A DNA stretch of 64,000 bases from Boesenbergia rotunda (lineage: Eukaryota > Streptophyta > Magnoliopsida > Zingiberales > Zingiberaceae), in assembly GCA_024364735.1 (NCBI GenBank), contig JAGFNQ010008719.1, forward strand, positions 27,389-91,388. The letters run 5' to 3'. A program made the position numbers and the translations under genes. Shown here piece by piece: positions 12,866 to 25,900 of this stretch (position 1 is the first letter of the stretch; the number at the start of each line of letters is the position of its first letter). The notes below the pieces were generated by a model. It saw nothing but the letters and a program-made list of their open reading frames with translations. It did no database searches and was not told where the DNA came from.

Positions 12866-13421
12866 AGATCTTCCTATCGCATCACCCATAACAACCAACA
12901 TTCAACTCCTGAAGCATTACAACTACATTGCTGTTGCTTACAAACATAATAGATGCAAAAAGGACTCGAGATAGAAGAAAAGAACCACCTTCCCTAAACA
13001 AGGACTTTTTTTCTACAACCCAAAATACAAAGATCATTTTTCCCATAACGGAGCTTTTCGGAAACAAAGAAGATTAAAGATGAAACAGCAGGGCTAACTG
13101 AAAGGGAAGAAAGAAGAAGCTTTTTTCTTTTTCCAAAAGCAAACTCCCAAAGGAAACCCTCAAAAAGATGATAGAAAACATGAGTGAGGTAGAATGATAC
13201 AAGGAATTGATATATCTTGTCCCTCGTGAACATGGTCAACTAAATTGATCGTGCAAAAATTGGACAAGACGGTAAAAAAAAATAAAGAGGAAAAGAAAAC
13301 CAAGGAATTAGAAAAGCCTGGGCAACCAAAGTGGTGATCTTTGAGGTAGATGAGGTGATATAATGTCCTTGGCTGAGGAAAGAGCTCTAAAATGACTAAT
13401 GAAAAGAGTCAGCAGTTTTCT

Positions 13422-14697
13422 TCATGTGTTCTTCCTGAAAGCAGTGCCCAGCTTCTTGACAAGATCCTTCACTGTCATATTGAACCCTTCTTCAATCTGC
13501 AAATTAAACAACAGTCACATCAATTTTCAGATTGGGAAGTTTGTAGTGATCTTACCTGAGCCATTATAGTGATATCGAGGGAAGAACCAGCAAAAGGTAT
13601 GACACTGCTACTGACAACAGAGAGGGAAGAACCAGCAAAAGGTATGACACTGCTACTGACAACAGAGAGGTGGAACCTCTCGACCTCAGACAGTGCTTTC
13701 ACCAGCACTCCTTTGCCATTCTCGCAGTGGATTTTGATAAGGATGGATTTCTCAGACATCTTGGCTTCGATCTCCGGAAGCGACTCGCCGAATCTTCGCT
13801 GCCCATATTCAAAGTTCTCGTCGTCGCAGAAGGAACTGTCATCGTCGGCACACCACTGAGAATGTTTCACAAGGACTGCAGACTCAACGGTCCTCTTTGC
13901 AGCTTGCTCTTCCAGGGCCTTCACCTTTTCGTCCAGTTCTTTTAGATACTTTATTGTATCACCGAGAACAGAAGCCTTGTCCATCTAGAAGAGCAAGTAT
14001 AAATTTAGAGAAAACAGGAAAAAATTCAGCAAAGAAGTCGAAGTCTCAATCGGCAAGGTACCTTCTTTCGGCCAGGCACAATGGCAGACAAAGCTATAAA
14101 CCTCTGGCTGAGCTTCTCCCTTCTCTTCCTTTCAGCAATAATGTGTTCCCTATTGTCATAGCTTGACCAACTCCTGATATGGGAAACCTTGTTTGCTTCC
14201 CTAACAATGGTATCATAGCTCCTCTTGGATCCAACCATACCATCCACCTCCTTCTTGGGCTTCACCACTCCTACAAGGCTCCCATAAGGGTTCTGTTCTT
14301 CGGGCGAGTCCAGGTTGCTGAAGGTGAGGATGCTGGGGAATGAGGCCTTAGGCGCCAGAGCTGAATTCTGCTCTGTGGTGCAAGAACTCCAGGTAGTAGC
14401 CTTGAGAGCTTTCTTGGGCCTTTCGCTGCTCATTGGAGCTTGGTCTGAGGTAAATGAGTTGTAGCTCTCTGAAGGGATGGACTGTTGGAAGTTCTTCTGG
14501 CCTAGAGCTGCTGCGATTTCTGCGGCTGTGAGCTGGTCGATTACCCCCCACTGATCAAAAAGGCTGTCTTCCATTCCCTGTCAATGGTAGCAAAGGATCT
14601 TAGTTTGTTTCTTCTTAATCATCCAATATTTCTTCAAACATCTTGAGTCTTATCTACTCACCATATTAGAATACAATCCTGCAGTTTGTCCATCCAT
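13422..14697 (-). CDS. bHLH transcription factor, bHLH18/19/20/25 (NAI1)-like, four exons
   Basis: Seen: exons 14697-14662, 14577-14062, 13984-13556 and 13496-13422, all with GT-AG introns and consistent phase, give 351 residues. The basic helix-loop-helix region has the DNA-contact pattern H-I-I-A-E-R-K-R-R-E-K, then LSQRFIALSAIVPG, split by an intron before MDKASVLGD, followed by a leucine-rich second helix. The C-terminal 100 residues match the ACT-like dimerisation domain of this clade, ending FNMTVKDLVKKLGTAF. The usual loop leucine (PGLKK) is arginine here. I chose the start at 14697 because a 12-codon exon joins in frame to GMEDSLFDQW, a conserved N-terminal motif of the family. Known: these factors bind E-boxes as dimers in the nucleus; NAI1 controls ER-body genes. 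The target pathway here is not inferable. An internal 45-bp duplication is odd (see 13581-13670). Confidence 0.9.
13581..13670 (-). repeat. Exact 45-bp in-frame tandem duplication inside the bHLH gene
   Basis: Copies at 13581-13625 and 13626-13670 are identical. They encode the 15-residue block LSVVSSSVIPFAGSS twice within the ACT-like domain. Family members normally have this strand-loop segment once, so the extra copy should distort the domain or loop out. Confidence 0.95.
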
Positions 14698-14739
14698 GTT
14701 GATTGGATTGTTATCTTGACAAGAGATAGCTGAGGAACC

Positions 14740-15020
14740 TGATTCAAGAATCATTGGTTAGTGAGCAGATCTGTAAATCATAGTCCCAAAGCCAATTTGC
14801 AGATCACAAGCAAAAGTTTGTTCAGAGATGAAGCTTTTTGTTCGAAGAAAGGAAAAAGGAAAAAAAAAACATAGATCTGATTAGTGATTGAGAACTAGTG
14901 CTAGAACTAATGAAATCAAAGACAATCAAAGGAGGTAACAAGAATACCAACCTAAGCAGAAGGTCAAGGCCCTTCCTTTTCCTCTGAAACAAGAGCATCC
15001 ACCCTTCTATTATATACTAT
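14740..15020 (-). promoter_or_regulatory. Core promoter and 5' UTR of the bHLH gene
   Basis: The minus strand carries a TATA-like element TATATAATAG (about 15008-15017). About 30 bp downstream a leader begins, with a plausible 5'-UTR intron: donor after TTCTGCTTAG near 14952, acceptor before GTTCCTCAGC near 14738. The start codon follows at 14697. The leader structure is inferred from consensus sites only. Confidence 0.5.
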
Positions 15021-15109
15021 CTGAAACAACTAGTGTTCTGAAATTTGTTTCATTACTTACCAAGGGGTTTGGAAATTCTCCTATTCGAATTTCTTTTTTC
15101 ACCTATGAT

Positions 15110-16030
15110 ACGGGAGAGTTTTGGGTCCCTCAACCACGTAGGATAAGTCCTGATCAAACAACTGGCGTTGACCGACTTAAGGACAAAGGGCAGTAGGGGT
15201 CAAAGGAATAGTGAAATATTAATGGGATAAGCTAGGACGGTTGGTCAGGCAGTAAAGTAAAATTCTCGCTGATCGACAGACCGTCTGTACGGTCGATCGA
15301 CGTGTCGCTCCAAACAACTGATCGGCGGTCTACTTGTTTGAGTTGTTTAACTCAATAGCCTCACCAACCCAGCTTTAAAAGGTTAGCACCCCTCAGATCG
15401 GCTAACTTGCCTATCCCAAAACACCGCCAATCGGCAGAGTCCGCCCACATACACACGGCCAATCGACTGATATGCTTCTCTTCTTGGACTGTTCTAGACC
15501 ATAACCCAACTATCTTATTGGGCCAGATTGGGCCTCACTCTATGGGGGTTCCCTATTGGACCTTCATGTAATCACCATTAAAGGTCGTTGCACGCAACAT
15601 TGACCAAACACTGATAAGACAATAATGACATTATCCTGCCACTTCCTTAAAAACTGACTTGCTTCCCTAACAAGGTCAGCTGCTCAGTAAGTCTACAGGC
15701 CCAATACTCACCTGTTCAGTGGGTCTAAGCACTGATCTGCTCAAATCATCAGCTAATTTGATGTTTTACAAGAAAATCGTTAATGCAACATCTCTGCTAC
15801 CACTGATGTGACACATTAACAATGGAGGGTCATCGAAGGTGCGCATATATATAAGGTTCCTCCTCCACAGTACAGGTATGTTGAAATTCTCATTTTTCTT
15901 TTAGCATTCCATTTCGCTTGGACTGACTTGAACGTCGGAGTGTCTGCGCCGGAGATCCCCTGGCCTTGCTTCTGACCTCCTTCTTGTTCCATTTTCATTT
16001 TCAAGATCATTCCAGCATAGTTTCAAGTCT
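15110..16030 (+). repeat. Possible decayed LTR fragment
   Basis: The stretch holds a TATA-like CATATATATAAGG (about 15843-15855) and downstream GCGCCGGAGATCCCC, a style common in U5 regions of plant gypsy LTRs. Neither terminus can be placed. No gene is seen. Confidence 0.3.
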
Positions 16031-16135
16031 TCAACGAGTCTATATTGTTGCTGTATTGGTTGACATCGGTGCACGCTGTTCTTTTCAGCTTGAGGACATG
16101 ATCAACCTATTTTATAATTTTTTTTCTCTTGATCT

Positions 16136-16570
16136 TTGCAAAGACTTAAAGGGGACCATGCTAATGCAAATAGTTCTTTTCTGGTAGAGATTATAAATGG
16201 GATTTGTGAAGCCATCCCGACATATAAAAAACAATTCCATGATTTTGCAGAGCAACAAGTATTTTATCATGCGAGAGTCAGCAATGACTCTCATGATTTA
16301 TTAGTAGAATTGATTAACCCTCCTATCATTTTCATATACACTGTTAGTGAGACCTTAATTATAGCTGGCTCATATTCAATCCTTTATGAGATCAATCTTG
16401 GTTATATGCTCCAATTCCTCCTAAAGCAAACACAGGCCCACTTGATGGAGAAGAGTGCAAATAAATTTTTGTCAAGGAATTCTCACCCCAATGCACGATT
16501 TTATTTTTCACAAGTTCGTAGATTTTTTAATGAATATCAAATCTTGCAAAAGGTAGCTTCAATTCTTTAA
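16136..16570 (+). CDS. Unrecognised ORF of about 144 codons, possible exon or gene relic
   Basis: I do not recognise this product. The frame begins at a TTG, with a pyrimidine-rich tract and AAG just before it, so it could be an internal exon rather than a complete gene. It has mixed composition, a hydrophobic stretch (PPIIFIYTVSETLIIAG) and a basic C-terminal part with NARFYFSQVRRFFNEY, which looks protein-like rather than random. No neighbouring exon, start codon or domain was identified. It could equally be a remnant in the LTR-like debris just upstream. Confidence 0.3.
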   Translation: MQRLKGDHANANSSFLVEIINGICEAIPTYKKQFHDFAEQQVFYHARVSNDSHDLLVELINPPIIFIYTVSETLIIAGSYSILYEINLGYMLQFLLKQTQAHLMEKSANKFLSRNSHPNARFYFSQVRRFFNEYQILQKVASIL

Positions 16571-16579
16571 TACTAAACT

Positions 16580-19500
16580 ATGGTAAATTACATTTTCTAT
16601 CCGAGACTCTGTTTTCATGGATGATCAGAGATTTCTAAGATACTTTTGAAAAATCAATTTCCTAAATCTCACTTCTAAAACAGACAATATTTACAGATAT
16701 CTATGAGATCAAATAATACAAAAACTTTAATATGCATTTAAAGTGTGAAAAATGCTACCTCCCAAGGGGCAAACTTTAATTTTGCCTTGACTCGAATATA
16801 CTTTTCTGACCAATTAATGTGCTAAGCATATGCTTATAGCTTAGCTTTTGTAGTCACTCTTGGTGGGTGTCTAGTGCACTCGCGCATTCCATTCCATTCA
16901 TTTGTAGGAATTGCCTTGTCATCTTAAATTAATTTGTGCCATGACTTCATTGGTCAGACAAAGTTTATTGAACACTTAAGAGCTTGATGAGGTCACTGAT
17001 GTCGTTACTGATCAAAATCAAGCATTACACACACAAAAGTATGGATGCAATAATTTAAGGATAAGTGGGGTTTGTGAGACAGGGTTTGACTTTTGAGAAG
17101 GCCATTTTCAAATTCTTACCTAGAAATTTCAGCTTTTCTTCTCTTCACTCTTCCACTTCTTTGAATGGAAATCGGCATCTGTAGATTTTCTATGAAAGAC
17201 CTACCAGGATCAAAATCTTAGCCATGATAGTTGACAAAGAGAAGCCATCAAGTACTAACTTGTCTGTTGGGTAAAATCTGGAACATAACTTATGCACACT
17301 TAGAGACTAACTTTCAAAATATTCATTCATAGTAGGATTCAAACTTTGATTCATTTCGTTATTCTCTTAACTATTTTACTAGTGTATCACACCCGTGAAG
17401 GCTCCATTGTAGTTTTTAGCCAATTAATCATCGTCAAATAAACGATTTATGTTGGGGTTTTAAACGCTTGAGTTTTGATCCAAGGCTTTTCCTCACTATG
17501 GGAGAGAGAATTAGGACAAATTAGCGCTATGTTTAATGATCAATAGATTAGCACTTTGGCGATCATGGTGGATTTCTAAACGCTTGAGTTTTGACAAGAG
17601 GCTTTTCCTCACTATAGGAGAGAGAATTAGGACAAATTAACACTATCTTCAATGATCAATAAGTTAGTATTGTGATTAACGAGGTTGGGTAAAAACTGGA
17701 TAACCATGGGTTAAACAAACTATTTGTCACATATCTTTTTTATTTGATCTCAATTTGAATTTGAACGAAATTAAACAATATTTATAGGTGTTTTTCTTTT
17801 GGCACCACTAAATCACCCCATCTTTGTTTAGGTTCTTTAGCCGCTTGGGACTTGATCTACAATTTGTATGATGGAGGCCTATAAGTTAATCTCAACGTTA
17901 ATATGAAATATCACATTTAATAATATATATGTTAATTTCAATTATTCTTTATCTCATTTTATTATGCTATTTTTCTTCAGTAATGGAATCTTTGTACAAT
18001 TACTCATCTAATATCACATAAAACTTGAGCAATAGTGAACTAAAATACCTATTCAAAAAAGGGATATTAAACATTTAAACTCTCCAGTCAATTAATGACA
18101 ATAAAAAACAGAAGTACGTAGTTTAACTACAGATATTGTAATTAATTATATGCGTACATTAAGAAACACAGAAATCCAGTTTCAAGAAGAGTATAATGAT
18201 AATTAACCAGCCACTAAATATTGCATAGTTCATTTTTTTAAGAATACAACTTTAGCAGCGCTTTTGCTATTTCAGCCATATTGAGCAAAATTATTCACTT
18301 ATTTGGGATAACTTGCTATGTTGTTGTCACTTTCTTATAGCATAAATAAATTAAAATGTTTGTTGGGAATTCAAAGCTCTTATATCACCTCGAATATTCA
18401 AAAAATACATGTTATTTAAGTACTATCAACAACGTAATAATTACATAATGTAGTCAAGACCAACAGATGATTAGAGATTACTCCAAGACAAGTGTGATCA
18501 TGGCAGTCTATTGTTCACATGGATAGCCTGCAAAAAGGTAATTTTATTCACCCTAAACGTTGCTCATCATCGGCTCCATAACAAAATTAAAAAAAAAATC
18601 ATGATACCGAACTGTCTAATAGATCGGAGGACATTTAATCTTCAATTATGGTTTTATTAAAACTTGCTAATTGCTTGTCAAATTCATGCAAGATTATCGC
18701 CTTTGAATAAGCCATGAAATTAAGATTAATTAATCAAAGATTTCAGAACAAGTTGATAAGTTCTGAAATAAGGAAGAAAAGGTGCTGGGAAGCTTCTTTG
18801 TTTGGTCAAAGCATCAAGCATCGCCAAGGGCTGATGGGATCCAAATTAAGGTTGGACTCAGCCTCACTACATATAGTGTGTTTCCACCAATCACGATTAA
18901 ACAACATTATATTAATTTATTTCTACCAATCAAATACGAATGGTTATATCAATAGTTAATTGTTGAGTGTTAGATTCAGAAAATTTTATAATCATTGGTT
19001 TTTTTTTTCAAAAAATCTCCATTGGCAGTCTATTTTAATATGCATAGATAATTCAACAAAATGAAAAACCTTAAGCACATTACTGTCAAAAGAATGATCC
19101 ATTTCCATTTCTTTGTTTGTCCCTTTTGTTTTGCTTCGGTTACAGGAAGGATTATAAGGCAGCAAATGGGATAAACAATTACCATCTTCCATAATTTTTT
19201 TTTTTTTGCCCACCTCCAACTTTGTCTAGAGCATTGACCAACTCTGTTCCAGGCACAACTTGGAGAACCTTCGCTGTATAAAGATCATCTCTTTTAAAAC
19301 AAAAATTGGAAAGGTTAAGAGCCGAGCCCTGCAGACTCTGAGGATGATCCCACATCTAATTTGTCATCAAGTCCACATACATTCAGTGATCACTTGATGC
19401 AGCAGCGATATCTGGTCAGCTTAGATTAGTGTCCAGCCAACTTCAGGATTCTCAGAGTGAATACAATAATACAAACGTCAAAGGAAACGCCATAAAGTAG

Positions 19501-19990
19501 TGAACCAAATTATTTGAAGATGCTCATCTGAAACTGAACGGTCCTCCACTTTAAACCTCCAACTCCAAGCTTGGAATGTGTTTGTAAACGAAGTAACTCC
19601 TCAACCGTTGGCATAACAAGTAGGCTTCATGATGCTGGAAGCAAGACAAGTAGGCTTCCTCCAACCAACAGGAACCTCACAAGATATAGAAACTGCTGCA
19701 GGAAAAAGGGAGAAGAGAGAAGAAAGAAAAAAACAGACTTCGGTCCAGCATCTTACGTGTTTAAAGTTACATATCCAAATATGCAATAAAAACACAACTA
19801 CTGGCACTTATCTTTCTTCCTCTCCATATTTTTGTTTATCTTCACATCATTTTTGGTCCCAAGTGAAGGAGATGAAGAGGTGACAATTGTACAATACTTG
19901 ATGGTAAGCACACGATCAGATTCGCCTATCTTCTTCTCTGAATGAGAATGGCTTGATTGCATAAAGGGACCATCGTAGAGATGCCGAGAT
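16580..19990. other. Intergenic, no gene seen
   Basis: This is AT-rich sequence between the bHLH promoter side and the 3' end of the FIP1-like gene. It contains one duplicated block (17461-17690). About the last 100-150 bp before 19997 is probably 3' UTR of the FIP1-like gene. Short ORFs (18714-18959, 18992-19219, 19571-19883) show no domain. Confidence 0.6.
17461..17690. repeat. Tandem duplication of about 116 bp
   Basis: Copies start at 17461 and 17577 with TAAACGCTTGAGTTTTGA and share GGAGAGAGAATTAGGACAAA and AATGATCAATA. They are diverged at several positions, so the duplication is not recent. Confidence 0.85.
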
Positions 19991-19996
19991 GCCTAA

Positions 19997-22900
19997 TCAA
20001 CTGCCAGTCCACCGCCTTTTCCTGGCTGGTCGCTCTGACTTTATCTCTGAATCAACACCAGCGTCATTATTGTGCAGCTGCACTTCGGTATCCAATTTTC
20101 TATTCGAACCGTTCTCTTTGTCCCTTGGCATAGGAAGCTTGAAGCGTTCACTTCGTTTCTTGAGCTTAGCCACAGTATCAAGATGGCGATCCTGGTCATC
20201 AATTGTCTTATCCACAATTTGTCCAGCATCGCCCTTGATATCCAATTCACTAGAAATGTTGTTAAGTTCATTTTTGGTCAATTCATCTGCTTCCACTGTA
20301 TCATCCATGTTGCCTTCAATGTTCTCTTTCGAAGTAGATAATGCCTGTGTGTTATTGATGGCATCGTAGTCCCTTTCTTTGTGGCTGGTCCAGCGTTCCA
20401 ATTTGGATCGTCCTCTTCTAGAACTTTGATTCTCATCATCTGAGGCAGGTTCATCATCCCCTTGTTTCCTTGAAGAGTTAACAATATGTGGGGAGTCTTC
20501 ATGTTTATTGTGATGTGGATCTGCTTTGGCGACAATTGTGGAAGAGATGTTGCTCTCCTTATTTGAATCTTTATTATAGACCTGGCAAAGGCAAGTACTT
20601 AGTAAATATGTCAAAAAAAAATGAGCTAGGCAAAAGGCGGCTAGTTTGCTCAAATCCAACTAATTTGAACATGATATCATGGATCAAGACAAGAAGTTCC
20701 CCCATGCCCCCGGGGCAATGGTGTAGCGGCAGGGCGCCTTCTCAATTTCTCAGACATCTAAAGATCGAATCCCAACTTCGATGAATTAACAGATGAATTT
20801 CCTTTCATGGGCGGTTGACCTAAGAACGTTGGACTGATAGGTCATCCGCTACAAGCGCTTCCTAATTTACACTGATGGTTAATAGGAAACTTCTATGGGA
20901 TTGGGTCGGTCACTTCAGGATTAGTCGGCGTAAACTAAACACCTAGTGCCAACAATAAAAACAAACAAGAAGTTCCCCAAAATTGGGGCAATTCTATTTA
21001 GCTTTTACAGTGTGGATTTTTTAGTTGCTGGTTACATGATTGCAATTCATTTTGCCTCTACAGTTTACTGTCTTTTCAAAATGTCCCTAGAGTTTGAAAT
21101 TGCCATTTTTTTTTACCCCTTAATTTCAACCTATTGTTCAAATCTACCAGCCTCGTTAAGTCCTAAATTGTCCATTTCTCCAAGTCGCAACCTGATTTCC
21201 CTTATAAATTCAAGATTTTTAACATCCTCAGAATTACAAACTCATGTTAAGAATTATATTTATGTCAAAAGTTAAAAAAAAACACTCTTGGTCTCTCAAA
21301 ATGCGACTGCAAGCTAATTTGAATACTATTATGTTCCAACATGGTGTCAAATTCCAGGGAGATTGTGCCCCATAAATTCAATAGCTTTTTAAGTCACATC
21401 CTATACTAAGTGTTGAAGCCATCAACCTAGAAAAGTCTATTATCTCAAATTTTGGCTGCAAACTGATTTGCAAATTAGCTTAATGCCATCTTGTGTCAGC
21501 ATAGTGTGGAGGTTTAGAGTGTAAATTGTTCTACAAATCATTTTGTTCCCCCATAAAGTTAAGATTTCTAACATTTTTCAAGTCACAACCCTGTGTTGCC
21601 ACCGACTTGCAACTATTTCTTCCAGCTTAGTGCCAAATTCCAGGGCACAAGCTAAATTTTAAATCAGCTTGCAACTAAATTTTAAGATACCATAAGCTTT
21701 TTTAGGTTTTTGGCTTCAATACTAGTAGTAACATGAGTTTGTGACTCTAAAATCATAAAATTCTTAAATTTTTAGGGCTTGAGGTGATTTGTAAAATAGG
21801 TTTGAGCCTTGTATCTTAACATTGTGTTACACAAAATAGCTGCAAACTTATTAGCAGATCAGCCCTTAGTAAAAGAAAAATCAAGTCCCACACCGCATTC
21901 AAAATAAACTTTGTTGCCAAATGGAGACGTTTCATTCCTCCCTACAATTTGAGACCCAATAAATTTTTCTAGGTTTGTGATTCAATTTGTTTAAAATTTT
22001 ACTTTTATGGAGTGCAAACTTATAAATTAGCTTACAGGGATGATGGATGGGTAAGGACTTAATGGGGCAAGGGACAATTTCATCAATAGATTGAAACTAT
22101 AGAAGTGAACTGCAATTTATAAGCTCTGGGGGCATATCAAAACGGCAGCAAACTATGGAAGCTAAATGAAATTTTCTCACAATATCACAAAACAAACATC
22201 CTTTTCAGCAAAAAAAAAGTAGAAAGGTAAAAAGAGGAGGAACCAATACTCTAGATTGCAAACTGTTAATAGCAGATTATTATTTTTTAAATCAAGCATG
22301 GTTTACCTATATTTTGGAGATTAACTTGCATCATTCATTAGCACCTTAAAAGTGAATATCCAGTTCTTGCTCTATCAAGAAAGAATCCAAATGCAATTAC
22401 ATAACAATTGATCAGGTTGATACTTGATAGTACTTACCGTCATAGTTCGCTAAAAAATCTTAATGCTCTTTTGGTCAGTAAATCAAATTATCCCACCCAA
22501 AATACATAGTCCTTCGACTCAAAGCATTTCATGCTGGCACTACACAAGCGCAATATCTGAGACAAATCACGACCGCACAGGCTGCTTACAATAAACTATT
22601 GATGTTGGTTTTTTGGCTTTTTATTAATAGATATGATGGTTCTGGGTTTTTGTGGTTTCCGTGGCCTAACTTGCTTCTGTGGTATTGCAGAATTTCCTAA
22701 TTGACCCGTATGAAAGCTTTCTGACTTATATGCAATTCTATATCATTGGCTAAAAGTATTATACAGATAAAATATACCTTCTCATTTGGGGGGCAATCAT
22801 CATGTTTTCTCTTCTCACTTGGGGGGTAGTCATCATGTTTTCTCTTCTCATTTGAGGGGCAGTCGTCATGTTTTCTCTTCCCAAGAACCTGGTTATTCTG

Positions 22901-25900
22901 CTGCTTACTCTCGACATCCCTGGCTTTACTTGTATTTTCTCTCTGTCTTTCCCTGTGAGTCTGTTGGCCCTCAGCAGTATGGTGGCGGTCACCATACTGG
23001 TGCAGCCTTTCATGTCTGGAGCTTCTTTCATCAGCATTTGAATGCTTTTCATTTGTATATGCATCACCACGTCCTCTGTTTTGAGACATGCCATCTTCCC
23101 TACGATCTCTCCTCGACAACTCATTGTGCCGCCTCCTTTCTTCTCTTGATAATCCTTATCATAAATAACAGATCTTGAGTCATCCCTATTCCTACCATTA
23201 CCACCCAATTGTTTATTCTCAGTAACTCGCCCACTACTTACAGTTCCCTGCACTTCTTCACTTTCCCTCTGTGTTAATGCAATTTCATGAGGTTTAAGTC
23301 GCTGCCTATCCTCTCTCTCCCTATTTTGGCGCCAACTATCATCTTTTTTACGCTTAGAAGATGAGTGATCTTCAGTCTTATCCCTCATTCTAGTTTCAGA
23401 CTCTCTCCTATTGCCATGTAGGTCATTCCTTTCTCGTTTCCTTCTTCCAGAATCTTCCTTAGCTCTATAACCTTGGAAACCATCTAATCTGTCAGTTTTT
23501 CCTCTCAAATATTCTTCATCTCTTGTTTTCTTCATGAGAGGATCATCCTTGTTCTCACGGCGACTCATCAACAGATCATCCCTCTCCCTATGCCTCAAGC
23601 TTTCATCTCTACTATGGCCTCTCCATTCACCATCAACATGCTTTCTAGAATGATCTTCATCTCTCCGGTTTTTGTCACTTACCTTTAGCTTACTCTTATG
23701 CCTTGGCAACATCTCATCATTGTTCGCCCTCATTAAATCGTCTTTAATTTGTCTACCATGCATATTATCCTCTCTTCTTTGCCAAGAACTGGTAGAAGAT
23801 TCTGATTCCTTTCTCTTCTCATAGCTTCTACCTCGAAGATGAATTTGATGAGAATTGGATGTATCTTCCTTTTCTATAGAAATAACATGATTTTTCTCTC
23901 TATTTTGTCTATCGTCTACATGAGATTCATCTTTCCATCGGAATTTAGATTCATCTTCCTTATGAAACATTTTTGAGTAACCCAACTGACTTGAATGTCC
24001 TTCATGTAAGACTTCACCATTTGTCTGTCTTTGATTATTCTTACTGTCCCCAGATTTTTCTCTACTATTATCACTATTCTGCAACCCATCATCAAAACCT
24101 GTGTCATACACCATCAGAGGCTCAAGTTGTGAGGTAAGTTTTTGTGTATTGCTTGGGAGAACCAAATTATCATCAGCACCAGTCTCAGTAGAAACATGTA
24201 AACTTGATGTCATCTCCTCCACTTCCATGCTATCAACCACAGTAAGTCCATCAGGCTTGCTAGATTTTTCTTCAACACTGCCTTCATCCTGCTTGCTAGC
24301 TTTTTCTTCGACACTGCTTTCATCCTGCTTGCTAGATTTTTCTTCAACACTGAGCTCTCTTGAAGTATCAATAACAAGTGAGTTTTTAGAACACTGCTTA
24401 ACCTCAGAGTTATCAAGCAAAGTTTCCTTTTGCTGATCATTATGTCTGTTTGAGTGGGCACTTCGACTAGACATGCTATCAGTTGCTTGTTCACAAGCAT
24501 TGAGGGGCCTTCTAGACGAGGATTCTGAATACAACCTAAAGTAAGCAAACTGTTGTTAGCTGTGACCATGAGATATAGAGAACAATCAGTTCCAAACCAA
24601 AAAACAATTTATCTAGTTTTATGTCCCCATGCCTAAATGATTGCAGAATACTGAATAAAAAGTAGATCATCTTTGGTGCAATCTTTAAAAAATCAATAAC
24701 TTGCTAACATGATATTTACTTTAGCCATGAAAGACTAAGCATATACAGAATTGTTTTCTTCCTATCAATTTCAGTGCTCACTTACTGCAGAAAACATGGG
24801 ACATTTTGCTAAATATTTTCGCATTTGCATATGTAATAATCAATATCTCATAGTCATACGTTGGTTTGCTACTTGCAATACTCCTGCCAAATGAGGGAAA
24901 ACGTGTAATATTGATACAAACATGAAAGTGCAGCGACTATAGCTAGGACAATGCTGACTCAATCCTGAATCTTAAACTGACAGCATAAACAACATCAAAC
25001 ATGATCTACTGAGATGAAACCTATAATTCTATTGGCTTGCAATCTCTAAGCTAACTAATTCAAATTCATGTATACATATAATCCACTTTATATTTGTGAA
25101 GTAGATCAAACACCATCCTTCCCTATTGCTGCACCCTCTTTCACTTTGTTTACTGCTTTATCTGCATGAAGCATACTGGAGTAGCTACTACAGTTAGCTT
25201 TTAAAGAGAAGACTCACCTATCTATTAGTGATTAAGTACATGAAAAATCCTTGTTTTCTTCTGAAAGAAAAAGAACATTTGACTTTTTTGATGCTCACGG
25301 TACGTACTGTGTGAATAATCAGTTGTTTCACAAAATAAATGTCTCACGCCGAAACTATAATGAGTGAGTTTATAACACTGAATCAAAAAGAATATCAACT
25401 ATCAACTGTTTCTACTAGCATTTTCATCATAAAGAATTACTTGCATATTGACAAATGGAATATATACACACACACACACCCTATTTCCCTGTGATTTAAC
25501 CAAAAGCGTTGTCTTCTTAATGTCTTAATAATGTCAGGTAAAGTTTTTTTTTTCACATATTATCAAATAAAATGATTTCCTACTGTTCCAAGATATGAGT
25601 ATTGATCGAGCATTTAGATGCCAAAGGAAGGCCAATGCCAGATACACACCAAAACTGTGAATTTGATCAATGGAAATGTAAAATAGGAAAGCTTGGCATA
25701 ATAATACCACCACAAAAGACAGATAAGGAGACACGTTTTTTTCTATTTATCGAATCAAACTAGTGATAAAGCACAGGGAAAATCAAATTAGTGTTACAAG
25801 ATACAACTAAGAATAATAAGTTGATAACAAAAGTATTACTTAAATAATGAAGACATCAAAATTCAGAATTTGGAAGAAGATGTTACATAATTTAGCCGTG

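Noticed and set aside
20711..20790. Possible tRNA gene
   Set aside because: A and B boxes are present but there is no acceptor stem or anticodon arm pairing, and a SINE body follows.
21230..21900. Loosely repeated words (GCAAACTGATTTGC, CAAATTCCAGGG) in intron 8
   Set aside because: They suggest two or three very diverged 150-bp units, but I could not align them well enough by eye to call a repeat.
22697..22777. Continuation of the exon 8 frame past 22778
   Set aside because: A GTATAT donor at 22777 and an in-phase exon 9 at 20581 explain it as intron.
22759..23145. Tail of the long minus-strand frame after the exon 8 frame switch
   Set aside because: The composition changes abruptly to Met/Thr-rich noise, while the overlapping frame keeps the charged repeat pattern and joins exon 9 in phase. 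I treat it as the out-of-frame reading.
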